The notes beneath the pieces are model-generated. The model was not told where the DNA came from. It did no database searches and saw nothing but the letters and a program-made list of their open reading frames with translations. From NCBI RefSeq assembly GCF_963169125.1, contig NC_084793.1:97917071-97981070 (forward strand): DNA of 64,000 bases, written 5' to 3'. Shown piece by piece: positions 12,763 to 23,773 of this stretch; positions within the stretch are counted from its first letter, which is position 1; each line of letters opens with the position of its first letter. This DNA is from Humulus lupulus (Eukaryota; Streptophyta; Magnoliopsida; Rosales; Cannabaceae). The translations under genes were made by a program, and so were the position numbers.

Positions 12763-12784
12763 GGTCTCAATGAAAGCACCAAAA
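12763..12784 (-). other. Leader with putative primer binding site of the gag-only element
   Basis: Directly inside the 5' LTR the minus strand reads TTTTGGTGCTTTCATTGAGA. The position is that of a primer binding site; I do not identify the tRNA with certainty. Confidence 0.5.
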
Positions 12785-13730
12785 TGTTGACCGCGTTTTC
12801 GGCCAACGACGTGTAGACGTCAAAAACGATAAAAACATTTAAGAGAAATAAACGACACAGACGATTTTTATAGTGGTTCAGCCCCAATGTGTTGGTAATA
12901 GCCTAATCCACTTAGAGTTGTGATTATAGATCTGCACTCAAGATCAGATGAACTTGAGTCAACTGAGTTTCTTCAGTGCAGATTACAAGAATACAAGAAT
13001 TCTCTCAAATATAAGTACTCTTTCTCTCTAGAAAATTAGAATTCGAATCAAAAGTTCCCAAACATTCCCCCTTATGATGCCATAAGCCTTGTATTTATAG
13101 GCTCAGGATCGTACAGATGATATCCCCCATAATCGGGATATTTTATTATTCTCATTATATTAAAATTACAATAATATTCAAAATATAACAATACACTAAA
13201 TTTGTGGGATAAATTGAGAGATTCCCGTGTATGCCAAGACCGATTCTTGTTGAAGCCTTTTCTGGGAATCTTGACGTAGTCCTGCTCTATCTAGTCGATC
13301 CATATCACATTCAGTCTGGTCGGCCAAACCTTCACTGGGCAGACATGCACTTGGCTGGGCAGACACGCACTTAACTGGGCAGACATGCACTTGGCTGGGC
13401 AGGATAGTTCATGACTGGTCGGACATGATCATGACTGGTTGGACATGGTCATGACTGGTCGGACATGGTCATGACTGGGCAGACAAGGTCATGCCTAGGC
13501 AGACAATCATATGACTGGTCGGACAAGGTCATGCCTGGTCGGTCATGACACTTGACTGGCCAGTCAAAACTCTTCATTGGTCTACCGGGTCACTCCTAAG
13601 CTAGATCACTTTATCACAACTCTGAGGAGCCAATATATTTATTGACTATTAACGTGTCGTTTACGGACCATGCACTGCCATTTGTCACCTCTATTGCCAC
13701 GTCATCGATCTCCAATTTTTGGGGATAACA
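12785..13730 (-). repeat. 5' LTR of the gag-only element
   Basis: Collinear with 4710-5657, with the same ends and a shorter, rearranged minisatellite at 13335-13560 that mixes TGGGCAGACATGCACTTG and TGGTCGGACATGGTCATG units. Confidence 0.9.
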
Positions 13731-16029
13731 CTAGGGTTAAAAGATTTTGGTCTCAAAGCTTCATTTCTTTTAAATAAACATTCTTTTTTACATGGGATCC
13801 CAAAAGTAATTAGTTAAAGACTGTTTACAAAAGATTCAAGATTTAAATACAGTGATTAGCCACTCTAAGGCAAAACAGACGGTTAAGCATTTCTCGTCCT
13901 GTTCCACTCCTCGGTCGTGGCGGCCAAACAACTGACTATGTACATTCAGCCCCGCAGCACTCCGTCTCAGGATTGGTCCAACTTGCCTTTGCCTTTACCT
14001 GCACCACGTAGCACCCATGAGCCAAGGCCCAGCAAGAAAACACAATAACAGAGCACAATCATTCAACAGACAATCAAATAACTCATACCGCATAAGCATG
14101 TACTCAACAGTTTAAGCATTCATGTTAATCAAGTATTCAACATACAAAGTATATCATCTCGTATCAATAATCAATTCACATATGATAACTAGGGTTAACG
14201 CCCTTAGTCCGTACCCTCTATTTATCCCACTGACTCCGGCTCGCTTAAACCGAGCTCAGTGAATATTAAGCTGTTCTCAGCTACCAGTGGCCGAGTCGCG
14301 CCCTGTGCGTAAGTATAGTTTACGGCACCCTTAGGTCGTTTATCACATGTCCCATGGCATAATACCATCTATGACATCATACAGATATAGGGAGCTCTTA
14401 GTCCCATCACAAACACATAACCGGGTGTAGTTTTCTTACCTTTAGATTCGCTAGCTTTGTTCAATTTGATCCTCAAGCACGATCCTGTCTGAGCCCTAGC
14501 GTACACCTAGTCACAACCATAGATCAGAATCATCACCAAACCTCAAGTCCAAAACCTAGCCTCGGGACCAATCCCGAGCCCTCGGGAAGCCATAATTCCA
14601 CCAAACGGGGTGGTGGAATCAAACCCTGAACCCCCGGGCAAAACCCCTTGAAAATAACCCAAAAAACCCCTTTCTGGAAACAGGGTAGCGCTACAGCGCT
14701 CTAAGGAGAGCGCTACAGCGCTACAAACAAAGCCTAAAATGCCCCAGACCACATAGCCTAGCTCTACAGCGCCCATTGACTAGCGCTGTAGCGCTAGTCA
14801 CAACACAGCAAACCCTGCATTTTCCTCCTTCGATTTTCCCCGAGACAAACCTTACCAAAACTCCTCCAAACTTCAACCAAACATAAAAACAAGCTTATCA
14901 ACATCCTCCACTCATCCCAAACATCCCAACCACACATAACTCAATCACATGCACTCCAAATCACAAAATTCACCATGGCTGAACCTAAAGCTCAAAATCT
15001 CAGCAAAACCACAGAAATCACAAAGCTTAAAGCTAGAGTTTCTTACATTTGATGGATGAGCTTAGCCTAGGTTGTCTCCCACTCTTGCTTAGCCTTCTCC
15101 TCCTCAAATCTTCAGCCTCAACTCCCTAGAATTCCCACAGAACTTTTCTTAGAAAAACCAGCTCAACACCAATACCAGGAACTGAAATATTAACCTCAAA
15201 GTCTTACCTCAATTGATGAACAACCTTAGCTAGTTTCCCCAACCTGATCGAGACCCCAAGTATACAATCTCAGCCTTAAGCTCCTTTGGATTCTAGCCTC
15301 AAATCTCCAGAAGAAAATGATGAAGTCCCAAACCGTTCTTAGAAATTGCCTTGTTTTTCCTTCCCTTTTCCTTCTCTTCTTTCTTTTCTTTCCTTTCTTT
15401 CCTTCAGACTTCCAGCCCTTTCTACACAATCCACTAAGGCATAAAGCCAAAACAACACTTAACACCTATCCTTTATAAGACAAATGACCACAATACCCTC
15501 CCATTATCCCTAAGCCTTTAAATCAACCTAAGGACATTTTGGTCATTTATTCCCAATTCCCTCTAATTCCTTGAATGTCTCTAATATTTACTGCTTACTT
15601 CCCGACACCTAACCAATCACCAATTATATTATCCAATATCAAAATAGATTCCAATATATTCTCTAAATTCCCATAAATACCCTTAGGCTCGCCCTGAGCC
15701 GGGTATAAATTCCTGCCGTGACTTTTTTGCTAAACCGCTCACTAAGTTTGTCTCAAGTCACAGATTACAGATATATCCACATAATAATGTGGTCTCGACA
15801 ATTTATCACATTTATATACAGTTATGCCCTCAACGGGCCAAAATTACAATTATGCCCTTCTAATCTAATTAGGGCCTACATGCATACTAGTACACATAGT
15901 CATGCATCACATATATTCAAATAATCATATAACATGTTTTTAGTCATTAAATCATATATAATCCAATTATGCCCTCCCGGTACACTATTCAAGGCCCTTA
16001 AGCCTTAATAGTAAATTCGGATCGTTACA
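13731..16029 (-). repeat. Main part of the split 5' LTR of the outer gypsy element
   Basis: Continues the LTR begun at 4598 and ends at 16029 with CGTTACA, so on minus it starts TGTAACGATCC. LTR length without the insertion is about 2.4 kb. It contains a cluster of AGCGCT-based palindromes at 14687-14796 and no coding region. Confidence 0.85.
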
Positions 16030-16908
16030 ATTTATGTACGTTATGTAGTTATGTTGTTTAATTATGAGTTTATTTATGTGTTTTCTGGAAAGCTCTTGGG
16101 GTAGTCTATTGTTTATTTGCATGTTTTCTGTTGCTCTTGGGGTAGTCTATTGTTTATTTACATGTTTTCTATTGTTATGTCTTGGTGGAAAAAAGATTAC
16201 GTGTCCCAAATTCCTGTCCCCTTCCCTGTCCCTCCAATCACATTTTAACAACTCAATTAAAATTACAACTACACATTTAAAGGATATTTGAATTAATTAG
16301 CTCCGTTTTTTTAATTTACATATATTTTTTAATTATAAAAAAAAAAATTCACCACCTCGTCCCTCTTTTTCTCTCATCTCGATACTCACTATTTTTCTCC
16401 ATCTCATTGACAACGCTTCATCTTCTTCAATTTTTATTCGTATTTTTTCATTCAAATCTGTGAGTTTAAAACTCATAAAACTGTTTCTTCTTCAATATCT
16501 TGGTTTGTTTATAGTGCGTCTAAGTTGTGGATCTCTATATACAGAATCTGAAGAGGGGTCTGCATTTCATTTTTTTTGGTCTCTGTTTATAATTGATACT
16601 GTGGTACTTTGAGTTTTTTTTTTCTTGTTATCCAAATAGATTTTTGTTGGGGTTTTTTTTTTCAGACTTTAGCAACTAAGTTCACTTCAGTATTGTGAAC
16701 TTGATCTTTAAACAAGTACTCTTGAGAAATGCATTCTCTGTCGATTTGCTCTCACTTGGATTTTCTCATTCTTTTATTGAATAATATATATTATTATTTG
16801 TAAAAGATGGTATTAAAAGCTGCTTTTATAACTGTAGTTAGTTTCTTGCGCACATGAAACAAAGAATATTGTTAGTTAATCTAAAAAAAAGAAAAGAGAG
16901 GGAGAAAG

Positions 16909-17779
16909 TGTTAGACAAAACATATACTTGAATAAACACAATATCATAAAAACAATAATTATATCTATATCTACTAAAATTAAAGATACATAAATATTAT
17001 AAATATAAATAACTTATAATATATATAACAATATTATAATTATAAATAACTTATAATAAATAACTTATAATATATATATATAACAACATAATATATATAA
17101 CAATATAATATTATAATTATAAATAACTTATAATATATATAAAAATATTATAATTATAAATAATATAATATAAATAACTTATAATATATATATATAACAA
17201 CATAATATATATAACAATATAATATTATAATTATAAATAACTTATAATATATATAACAATATTATAATTATAAATAACTTATAATTTATATATAACAATA
17301 TTATAATTATAAATAATATAATATAAATAACTTATAATATATACATATATAACAACATAATATATATAACAATATAATATTATAATTATAAATAATATAA
17401 TATATATAACAATGATATAAAAGCCGAGGCCTGTGTAACACACAGTTTCCTTAAAACAGATTCGCCGCCTCTACGAGGTTTCGACGTCTATCTCCCAGGA
17501 TACAACGGTGAACGACAAGTAACTCAATTACTTCGCCGAACCAAATATACCCGAACTCTATCACTATAAAACATATAACTAAAATCATAATATAAATATA
17601 ATATCATAATATAAATATAATTCAATATAATTATATACCTTAAAATAAGGAATTTTTGATGTGTTTTAAACAACAAGGCTATACTCCATTATATAGCCCT
17701 TGGAAAAGAAGTAAAACAATTTGCAACCAATGTGGGGCAAAAAATCTCAAAGCTTTTTTCATTCAAAAAATATCCAACA
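16909..17779 (-). repeat. 3' LTR of the deleted copia element, with AT-rich minisatellite
   Basis: Positions about 16990-17410 are a degenerate array of ATAACTTATAATATATATAA and ATTATAATTATAAAT units. The same array, slightly shorter, lies in the partner LTR at about 21190-21600. Confidence 0.85.
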
Positions 17780-18370
17780 ATCCCCCACATGAATGAAAAA
17801 ACTGACTCAAGAAAAACCAACAAAATAAATAGACCTAGGTGATAGAGTTCAACGGTAGAAACCTGCATAGGATAGGTAGGTGTTACCCTTTGAACCTTCC
17901 CTTGTATAAGTATATTTACTTTACTGGCTGATCAGTAGACGCGATATCTTTGAACTGTTCTGCCGTTCGTGTAAACGATGATATACCACACACAGGAATC
18001 TTCCTGACATATATTGGTTCTCAAGATTATGTTCGTTTTGGCCCTGAACATTTCCCTGGTTCTGCAAGAGATATTCTAGGAATTGAGCCCTTATTCAATC
18101 CCTATAGAAGCGGCCCATCTTCTCTCTCACATAGGTGATTTTCTTAATTAAGAGTAACCCGTATTACTCTGCTCGACATTTCGACGCATAAGAAATCATT
18201 AAAAGCATAGCTTAACCTTTTCCTTACGGTTATCACTGTTTCATCATAGGAATGGACAATGAGGATAACCCCCACAGTGATCCAACATAGTCTTTACAGT
18301 TTTAGTTGTCCCTTTGAACCTAGATCTTGGGATCTCCAGTCAACTAGGTGGGGTGTCTACTGTATTGACT

Positions 18371-19256
18371 TTATTCATTCATGGGCTTTAGACTCATTCC
18401 CCTCGATGATTTTTCAACCAACTCTCTATTTAACCCTTTGGTTAGCGGATCCGCAATATTATCCTTTGACTTCACATAGTCAATAGAGATAACTCCAGTT
18501 GAGAGTAGTTGTCTAATGGTATTGTGTCTACGACGTATATGTCTAGACTTACCATTATACATATTATTATGCACCTTACCAATTGCAGATTGACTATCGC
18601 AATGTAAGCCAATAGCTGGCACTGGTTTAGGCCATTTTGGAATATCTTCTAAAATTGACGAAGCCATTCTGCTTCTTCGCCACATTTGTCTAAGGCAATA
18701 AACTCAGATTCCATCGTGGATCTAGCTATTACCGTTTGTTTAGAAGATTTCCATGATACAACTGCACCATCGAGTGTGAACACATATCCACTCATAGATT
18801 TTAAATCTTTCATGTCAAATTTCTAGTTCAACATACTTTTGATAGATTTGATCATTTTATCACTGCTTCCAACAATGAGCATGTCATTTACGTAAAGACA
18901 AAAATTGACATAGTCATTATCTGTTTCTTTAACATAAATTTAAGTTGATTCTCAACTTCGGTCTTATGGAGAACAAATTTCTCTATAGCCTCGGTTTTGC
19001 TTTTTAGCAAATACACATAGCAATATTTAGTGCTATTATCGACAAAAGTAATAAAATACTTATTGTCTCCCCTTGTTTAAACAAATTTAAAATCACATAC
19101 ATCGCTATGTATTAATTTTTAGGGGTTCATTATTCCTTTCAATCGTTTTGAAGGATGACCTTGTTAGTTTTGCCTTAACACAAGTTTCACATTTATGATT
19201 TTGAATCAATGTGGAATTTTGGCATGTGATTCAAGTTAATTAATCTACACAAAGTG
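18371..19256 (-). pseudogene. copia pol remnant: integrase start fused to RT end and RNase H
   Basis: Read on minus from 19256, an integrase-core segment (YFITFVDNSTKYCYVYLLKS, ~18990-19060) passes at about 18930 into the C-terminal part of RT. RT shows its catalytic box as Y-V-N-D-M (normally Y-V-D-D). It is followed by MIKSIKSML and, after a stop, RNase H ([36 protein letters not shown]). The jump removes the integrase catalytic residues and most of RT. The reading frame changes near the junction, so no fusion protein is expected. Confidence 0.75.
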
Positions 19257-20684
19257 TCATAAATTAACATGTCCTAGTCTACCATGCCAAACATAGGAAG
19301 ACTTAAGCAAGTAATAAGAAGCGTTATTAACTTTATTGATAATTGGTTTAACAACCATTACACTGAGTTTAAACAACCCATCAGTTACATAACCCCTTCC
19401 CACATACATACCACTTTTAGACAAAACAACTTTGTCTGACTCAAAAACCATACGAAATCCATGCTTGTTCAGCAGTGAACCAGACACAAGGTTTTTGCGA
19501 ATATCAGGTACGTACAGTACATTGTTTAGAGTCAGCTCCTTTCCAGAAGTCATTTTCAGGATCACTTTTCCCTGACCCTCAATCTCAGACGTGGCAGAGT
19601 TTCCCATAAATAGTTTCTCTCCATTGGTCACTTGTTCAAAACATTTGAACATACTCTTGTCTGAGCATATATGTCGAGTAGAACCAGTGTCAATCAACCA
19701 CTCTCTAGGGTTGGAGTTGACCAGGTTTACTTCCGATACCATCGCTGATAGATTTATATCACCAACATCTTTGGAGAATTTATCCATCATATTCGTCTCT
19801 TCACCATGGTTCTTCTTTGGCAGTCTACAGTCCGATGACTTGTGACCTAGCTTATTACAGTTAAAGCATTTGCCAAGGAATTTGAACGGCTTTTTAGAGA
19901 TTCCTCCTTTTGGTCCGAATTTAAACCCTTTATCATTGGTTTTAAAGTTCCTCTTTCCCTTAGAGTTTTGACCTTGCTCCATCAGATTGGCCTTAGCCAC
20001 ATCTTGTCTTGAACTCATTTTTTTTGAATTCTTGTTGTCTTCTTCAATACGAAGTCTGACAATTAAGTCTTCAATGCTCATCTGCTTTCGCTTATGCTTA
20101 AGGTAGCTCTTGAACTCCTTCCATGCAGGGGGAAGCTTTTCAATTAAAGCAGCAACTTCGAAGGTCTCACTCAGGATCATTCCCTCAGAGGAAATGTCAT
20201 GTAAGATTAATTGGAATTCCTGAGCTTGACTAATCACAGTCTTGGAATCTACCATTTTATAGTCAAGGAATCACCCAACCACAAATTTCTTTGTGCCAGC
20301 ATCCTCGGTTCTATATTTTCGGTCTAAAGACTCCCAAAGTTCCTTAGCCGTCTTCTTTGTAGAATAAACTTCATACAAAGAATTTTCTAGACCATTCATA
20401 ACAAAGTTACGACATAGAAAATCAGATTTGATCCAATCATTGACAAAGTTAATGACTTGGATATCATCCTCATTTTCTTTTAGCTTATGTTCGCTATCAG
20501 TAACGAATCGCGCAAGATTCATGGTGGTCAGATAGAACAACATCTTTTGCTGCCACCTTTTGAAATTCTGCCCATTGAATTTATCAGGTCTTTCCCCAAA
20601 GCTCAAAGGATGGCTCGTATTAACCGAGGCCGGAACCGCTTGGATATGAGCTTGAATTGCCTGAACTGGGGTCTCAGCTGACAC
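19257..20684 (-). pseudogene. copia gag and protease
   Basis: The start ATG at 20684 (minus) opens a gag with FNGQNFKRWQQKMLFYLTTM, a typical copia gag N-terminus. One stop near 20268-20270 splits it. The second part (20255-19257) holds the gag helical region, a CCHC knuckle CFNCNKLGHKSSDC (~19840-19880), the protease motif WLIDTGSTRHICS (~19665-19700) and the WHGRLGHVN block that precedes integrase. The frame ends at 19257. Apart from the single internal stop the region is well preserved. Confidence 0.82.
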
Positions 20685-20699
20685 CTCATTATTCCCGCT

Positions 20700-21120
20700 A
20701 TTTTTGGTTTGTTTCAGTTGTCATTTTCTGAAATCACAAAACCAACAATGTTATTTTCCTGACACCGGAAAATTATACGGGTTTGCTTAGATCAAACTTA
20801 AAGAAAAATTCTTAGGTTAGCCTGGAAGGGTTAAAAACCCAACCATTCGTGGTCTAGCCTCTCGTAGAATATTTCTTTGAGTATTTATCCAGCCTCAAAT
20901 ATCTCTACTAGATAATTTCCAAAGAATACTAGAAGAAGGGTCTAGCCCCTGCCTCAGCAGTCTAGTTTCTTTGAAAATATTCAGTTCCCAGAACTTCTCT
21001 AGTGAGATTTAAGTTCAAACGAACTTTTCACAATAACAATATCTTTCAACATATAGATTTAGAAATATCACTAATAGATATATTCAAATATTATATTTAA
21101 ACAATAATTTGTTTTAAGAT
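20700..21120 (-). other. 5' leader of the deleted copia element
   Basis: This non-coding stretch lies between gag and the 5' LTR. No clear TGGTATCAGAGC primer binding site is seen next to 21121; the leader begins ATCTTAAAACAAATT on minus, so the primer site is either atypical or lost. Confidence 0.5.
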
Positions 21121-21935
21121 TGTTAGACAAAACATATCTTATATAATACTTGAATAAACACAATATGATAAAAACAATAATTATATCTATATCTACTAAA
21201 ATTAAAGATACATAAATATTATAAATATAAATAACTTATAATATATATAACAATATTATAATTATAAATAACTTATAATAAATAACTTATAATATATATA
21301 ACAACATAATATATATAACAATATAATATTATAATTATAAATAATATAATATAAATAACTTATAATATATATATAACAACATAATATATATAACAATATA
21401 ATATTATAATTATAAATAACTTATAATATATATAACAATATTATAATTATAAATAACTTATAATTTATATATAACAATATTATAATTATAAATAATATAA
21501 TATAAATAACTTATAATATATACATATATAACAACATAATATATATAACAATATAATATTATAATTATAAATAATATAATATATATAACAATGATATAAA
21601 AGCCGAGGCCTGTGTAACACACAATTTCCTTAAAACAAGATTCGCCGCTCCCAGGATACAACGGTGAACGACAAATAACTCAATTACTTCGCCGAACCAA
21701 ATATACCCGAACTCTATCACTATAAAACATATAACTAAAATCATAATATAAATATAATATCATAATATAAATATAATTGAATATAATTATATACCTTAAA
21801 ATAAGGAATTTTTTATGTGTTTTAAACAACAAGGCTATATTCCATTATATAGCCCTTGGAAAAGAAGTAAAACAATTTACAACCAATGTGGGACAAAAAA
21901 TCTCAAAGCTTTTTTCATTCAAAAAATATCCAACA
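21121..21935 (-). repeat. 5' LTR of the deleted copia element
   Basis: Matches 16909-17779 in order, with loss of some minisatellite units and a short deletion near 21640 (CCGCTCCCAGG against a longer segment in the partner). Confidence 0.85.
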
Positions 21936-22346
21936 CAAAGTTGACTGAGATGAGAGAAAGAAGGGGGCGAGGTGGTGATTTTTTTTTATAATTAAAAAAT
22001 ATATGTAAATAAAAAATAACGGAGCTAATTAATTCAAACATCAGTTAAATGTGTAGCTGTAGTTTTAATTGAGTTGTTAAAATGTGATTGGAAGGACAGG
22101 GAAAGAGATAGGAATTTGGATAGGTGATTTTTTGTCGTCTTGGTGTTAACCATTGGGTGGTAGATGTTTTGTGTCTGGTGTTTGTTGATTGGTCTGGCTT
22201 AGGCCTTCTACGTGTGGCTCACTGGTGTGTAGCTTGAGTTCTGGAGTTCCGTTTCTATTGCTGTAATGTTTGAACCTTGGTGCTTTTGATTTATCAGTGA
22301 ATTTGGCCCTTCTCTTTAAAGGGGCTAATTCCAGAAAAAAAAAACT

Positions 22347-23480
22347 AATAATAAGCCACTGAGAAACCAACTATATTATATCTATACATTAAAAATAATT
22401 ATTGAAGTGAACATGATTGTAGGGTTTTGAAAGAAAGAAAAAAAGAAAAGAAGTTACGTTACAAAAATGAAATATGTGATGTAGAGATGAGATTGATAGT
22501 AGCAAGAGGTAGCTAGCGATATTGCCTTGGGAAAGGGAAGCATTCCATTGTCATTCGTCATATTTGTATTGTATTCTTTTGGTGGAAGTTTTCAATTAAT
22601 TTCTATGAATTTGGAAACGCTGAAATTTTAGACCACATTCAAAGCAAAAGCGACTTATGCACAAATTATACCCTTTCTTCTCTTCTTTTCTCTTATTATT
22701 AGCATCAATTATATAATATGTATATTTAAATAGGAAAAATATTATCCTCAAAATCAAATCTCTTATTTTACTTTAAGTAGGTTTTAGCCTTCTTTGCTTT
22801 CTCACATATAAAGCATTTCTTTCTATATTGAACTTATTTTATACTCGGTTTGAGTTTGACCAAAAAAGAAAGGAAGGAAAAAATAAGAGATAGAGAGGGA
22901 GAATATTCTTAAGAAAGCAAAGCTATTTAAACCATATATTCAATGCTCTTTATGGAATTGCAATTCCGTTGGCAAAAACCACGGTCGTCCTAATTGAAAT
23001 ACAATTTAATGCCCACCTTCAAAACCACGTTAGATATGAATGATATAAAACAAAGGATCAAATTAGAATTTTGAAAAGAAAAAAAAATCCATATAAAAAA
23101 AATCATTTAGTAGCAAACATGATTATCTAAACACCTATGATATTTGCTCGTAGGTATTAAATGTGGTCGAATATGCTATTTTACGAATAAATTTTCTTTA
23201 TTAATTATATATTAAAACTATTAATTTCTACTAATTAGCCTATAGTATTTTGTATGATTGATTTTACAAATAATAAACGCGTGTATTATACCTAGCTGTC
23301 CACCATCCACTAAGCTCCACGTAAGTACTCTTCTAAGATAGAGGCAAAACAAATTCGCAAAAAGAATTGCCATTTATATTTTTTGAAAAATTAAAAAAAA
23401 ATTGCCATTTCTATTTATATGAGAAAACTTTTATGTTTTTGTTTTTTTTTTAATTAAGAGAAAATAAGGAAACTTACCAT
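22347..23480. other. Intergenic upstream region of the PP2C gene
   Basis: AT-rich, with poly-A and poly-T runs. I see no transposon ends and no coding frame. Distal promoter elements may lie here but none can be called with confidence. Confidence 0.5.
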
Positions 23481-23482
23481 TG

Positions 23483-23492
23483 CTATATAAAG
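23483..23492 (+). promoter_or_regulatory. Putative TATA box of the PP2C gene
   Basis: CTATATAAAG lies about 290 bases upstream of the start codon. A transcription start about 30 bases downstream would give a pyrimidine-rich 5' UTR of roughly 250 bases, which fits a plant gene of this type. Confidence 0.5.
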
Positions 23493-23571
23493 GAATTATT
23501 CTTGATTTATTTTTGGAGTGTTTGAAAGAGTGAGGAGTGTTGTATACGCGGAAGAGTCCATAAACATATAT

Positions 23572-23583
23572 ATGGATATGTAG
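23572..23583 (+). other. Minimal upstream ORF in the predicted 5' UTR
   Basis: ATG-GAT-ATG-TAG makes a three-codon upstream frame about 190 bases before the PP2C start codon. If transcribed it could lower translation; this is inference. Confidence 0.4.
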
Positions 23584-23773
23584 GTGAAAGTGTGTTCCTT
23601 TTCTTCCACTGAACGCGGCGACTTTTCTTTCTCTTCACACTATACACACACGCTTTCTCTCTTTTTTTTTCTCACTACCAAACTCAATAACCCAATCAAA
23701 TCAAATAAAGTCTATCCAACATTCTTCTCAATTCAAACCCATTCCGCATTCCGATTAACTCTCAAACAAGATT

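Larger units (their letters stand above)
4710..13730 (-). mobile_element. Full-length gag-only (LARD-like) gypsy/Tat-type element with two LTRs
   Basis: Two LTRs of 948 and 946 bp (4710-5657 and 12785-13730) both begin TGTTGACC and end GGGGATAACA, and are flanked by the exact 5-bp duplication CTAGG. The polypurine tract abuts the left LTR and gag lies next to the right LTR, so the element reads on the minus strand. The internal part codes for gag only. I find no protease, RT or integrase between 5671 and 7620, and the DNA there is repetitive and non-coding. It therefore depends on another element for movement. Gag carries its own insertion (solo LTR 9536-12417). Confidence 0.9.
1..16029 (-). 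mobile_element. Ty3/gypsy chromovirus-type (Tekay-like) retrotransposon, 5' part, split by nested insertion
   Basis: Read on the minus strand the order is 5' LTR (right), primer binding site, gag, protease, reverse transcriptase, RNase H, integrase. This order is that of Ty3/gypsy elements. The polyprotein style (RT, H-H-C-C integrase, CCHC gag) resembles the Tekay/Del chromoviruses, but the chromodomain and the 3' LTR would lie left of base 1, so the lineage is inferred. The 5' LTR is interrupted by another element at 4710-13730. Stops in every domain show that the copy is dead. The outer duplication cannot be checked because the other end is missing. Confidence 0.85.
16909..21935 (-). mobile_element. 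Internally deleted Ty1/copia retrotransposon
   Basis: LTRs of 871 bp (16909-17779) and 815 bp (21121-21935) both run from TGTTAGACAAAACAT to TATCCAACA. The flanks GAAAG and CAAAG fit a 5-bp duplication with one mutation. A purine tract (GTGGGGGA on minus) abuts the left LTR. The coding order on minus is gag, protease, start of integrase, then abruptly the end of RT and RNase H, so most of integrase and RT is deleted. It sits inside the Mutator-like element and is younger than it. Confidence 0.85.
16188..22136. mobile_element. Non-autonomous Mutator-like element with ~190-bp terminal inverted repeats
   Basis: The outer ~190 bases (16188-~16390 and ~21945-22136) are inverted copies of each other, sharing GGAGCTAATTAATTCAAA and CAATCACATTTTAACAACTC. 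They are flanked by a perfect 9-bp duplication GTCTTGGTG (16179-16187, 22137-22145). Long inverted ends plus 9-bp duplications are the hallmark of the Mutator superfamily. The native element is about 0.9 kb. Its ~510-bp core (16391-16904) has no transposase frame and could be captured host DNA. It was later split by the copia element at 16909-21935. Confidence 0.8.
16030..22346 (+). other. Possible LINE 3' end (outer flanks of the Mutator-like insertion)
   Basis: If the insertion at 16188-22136 and one 9-bp duplication are removed mentally, the flanks 16030-16187 and 22146-22346 form a contiguous T/G-rich stretch. It ends in a short A-run at 22336-22345, preceded by GGCCCTTCTCTTTAAAGG, which resembles the 3' UTR of plant L1 LINEs. 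A 39-bp direct duplication (CTCTTGGGGTAGTCTATTG) lies at about 16093-16172. No RT frame is present, so this is a weak assignment. Confidence 0.35.

Noticed and set aside
22137..22145. Possible 10-bp duplication or chance match at the Mutator-like ends
   Set aside because: The chance-match idea was rejected: exactly nine bases match at the outer edge of both inverted arms, the standard length for Mutator.
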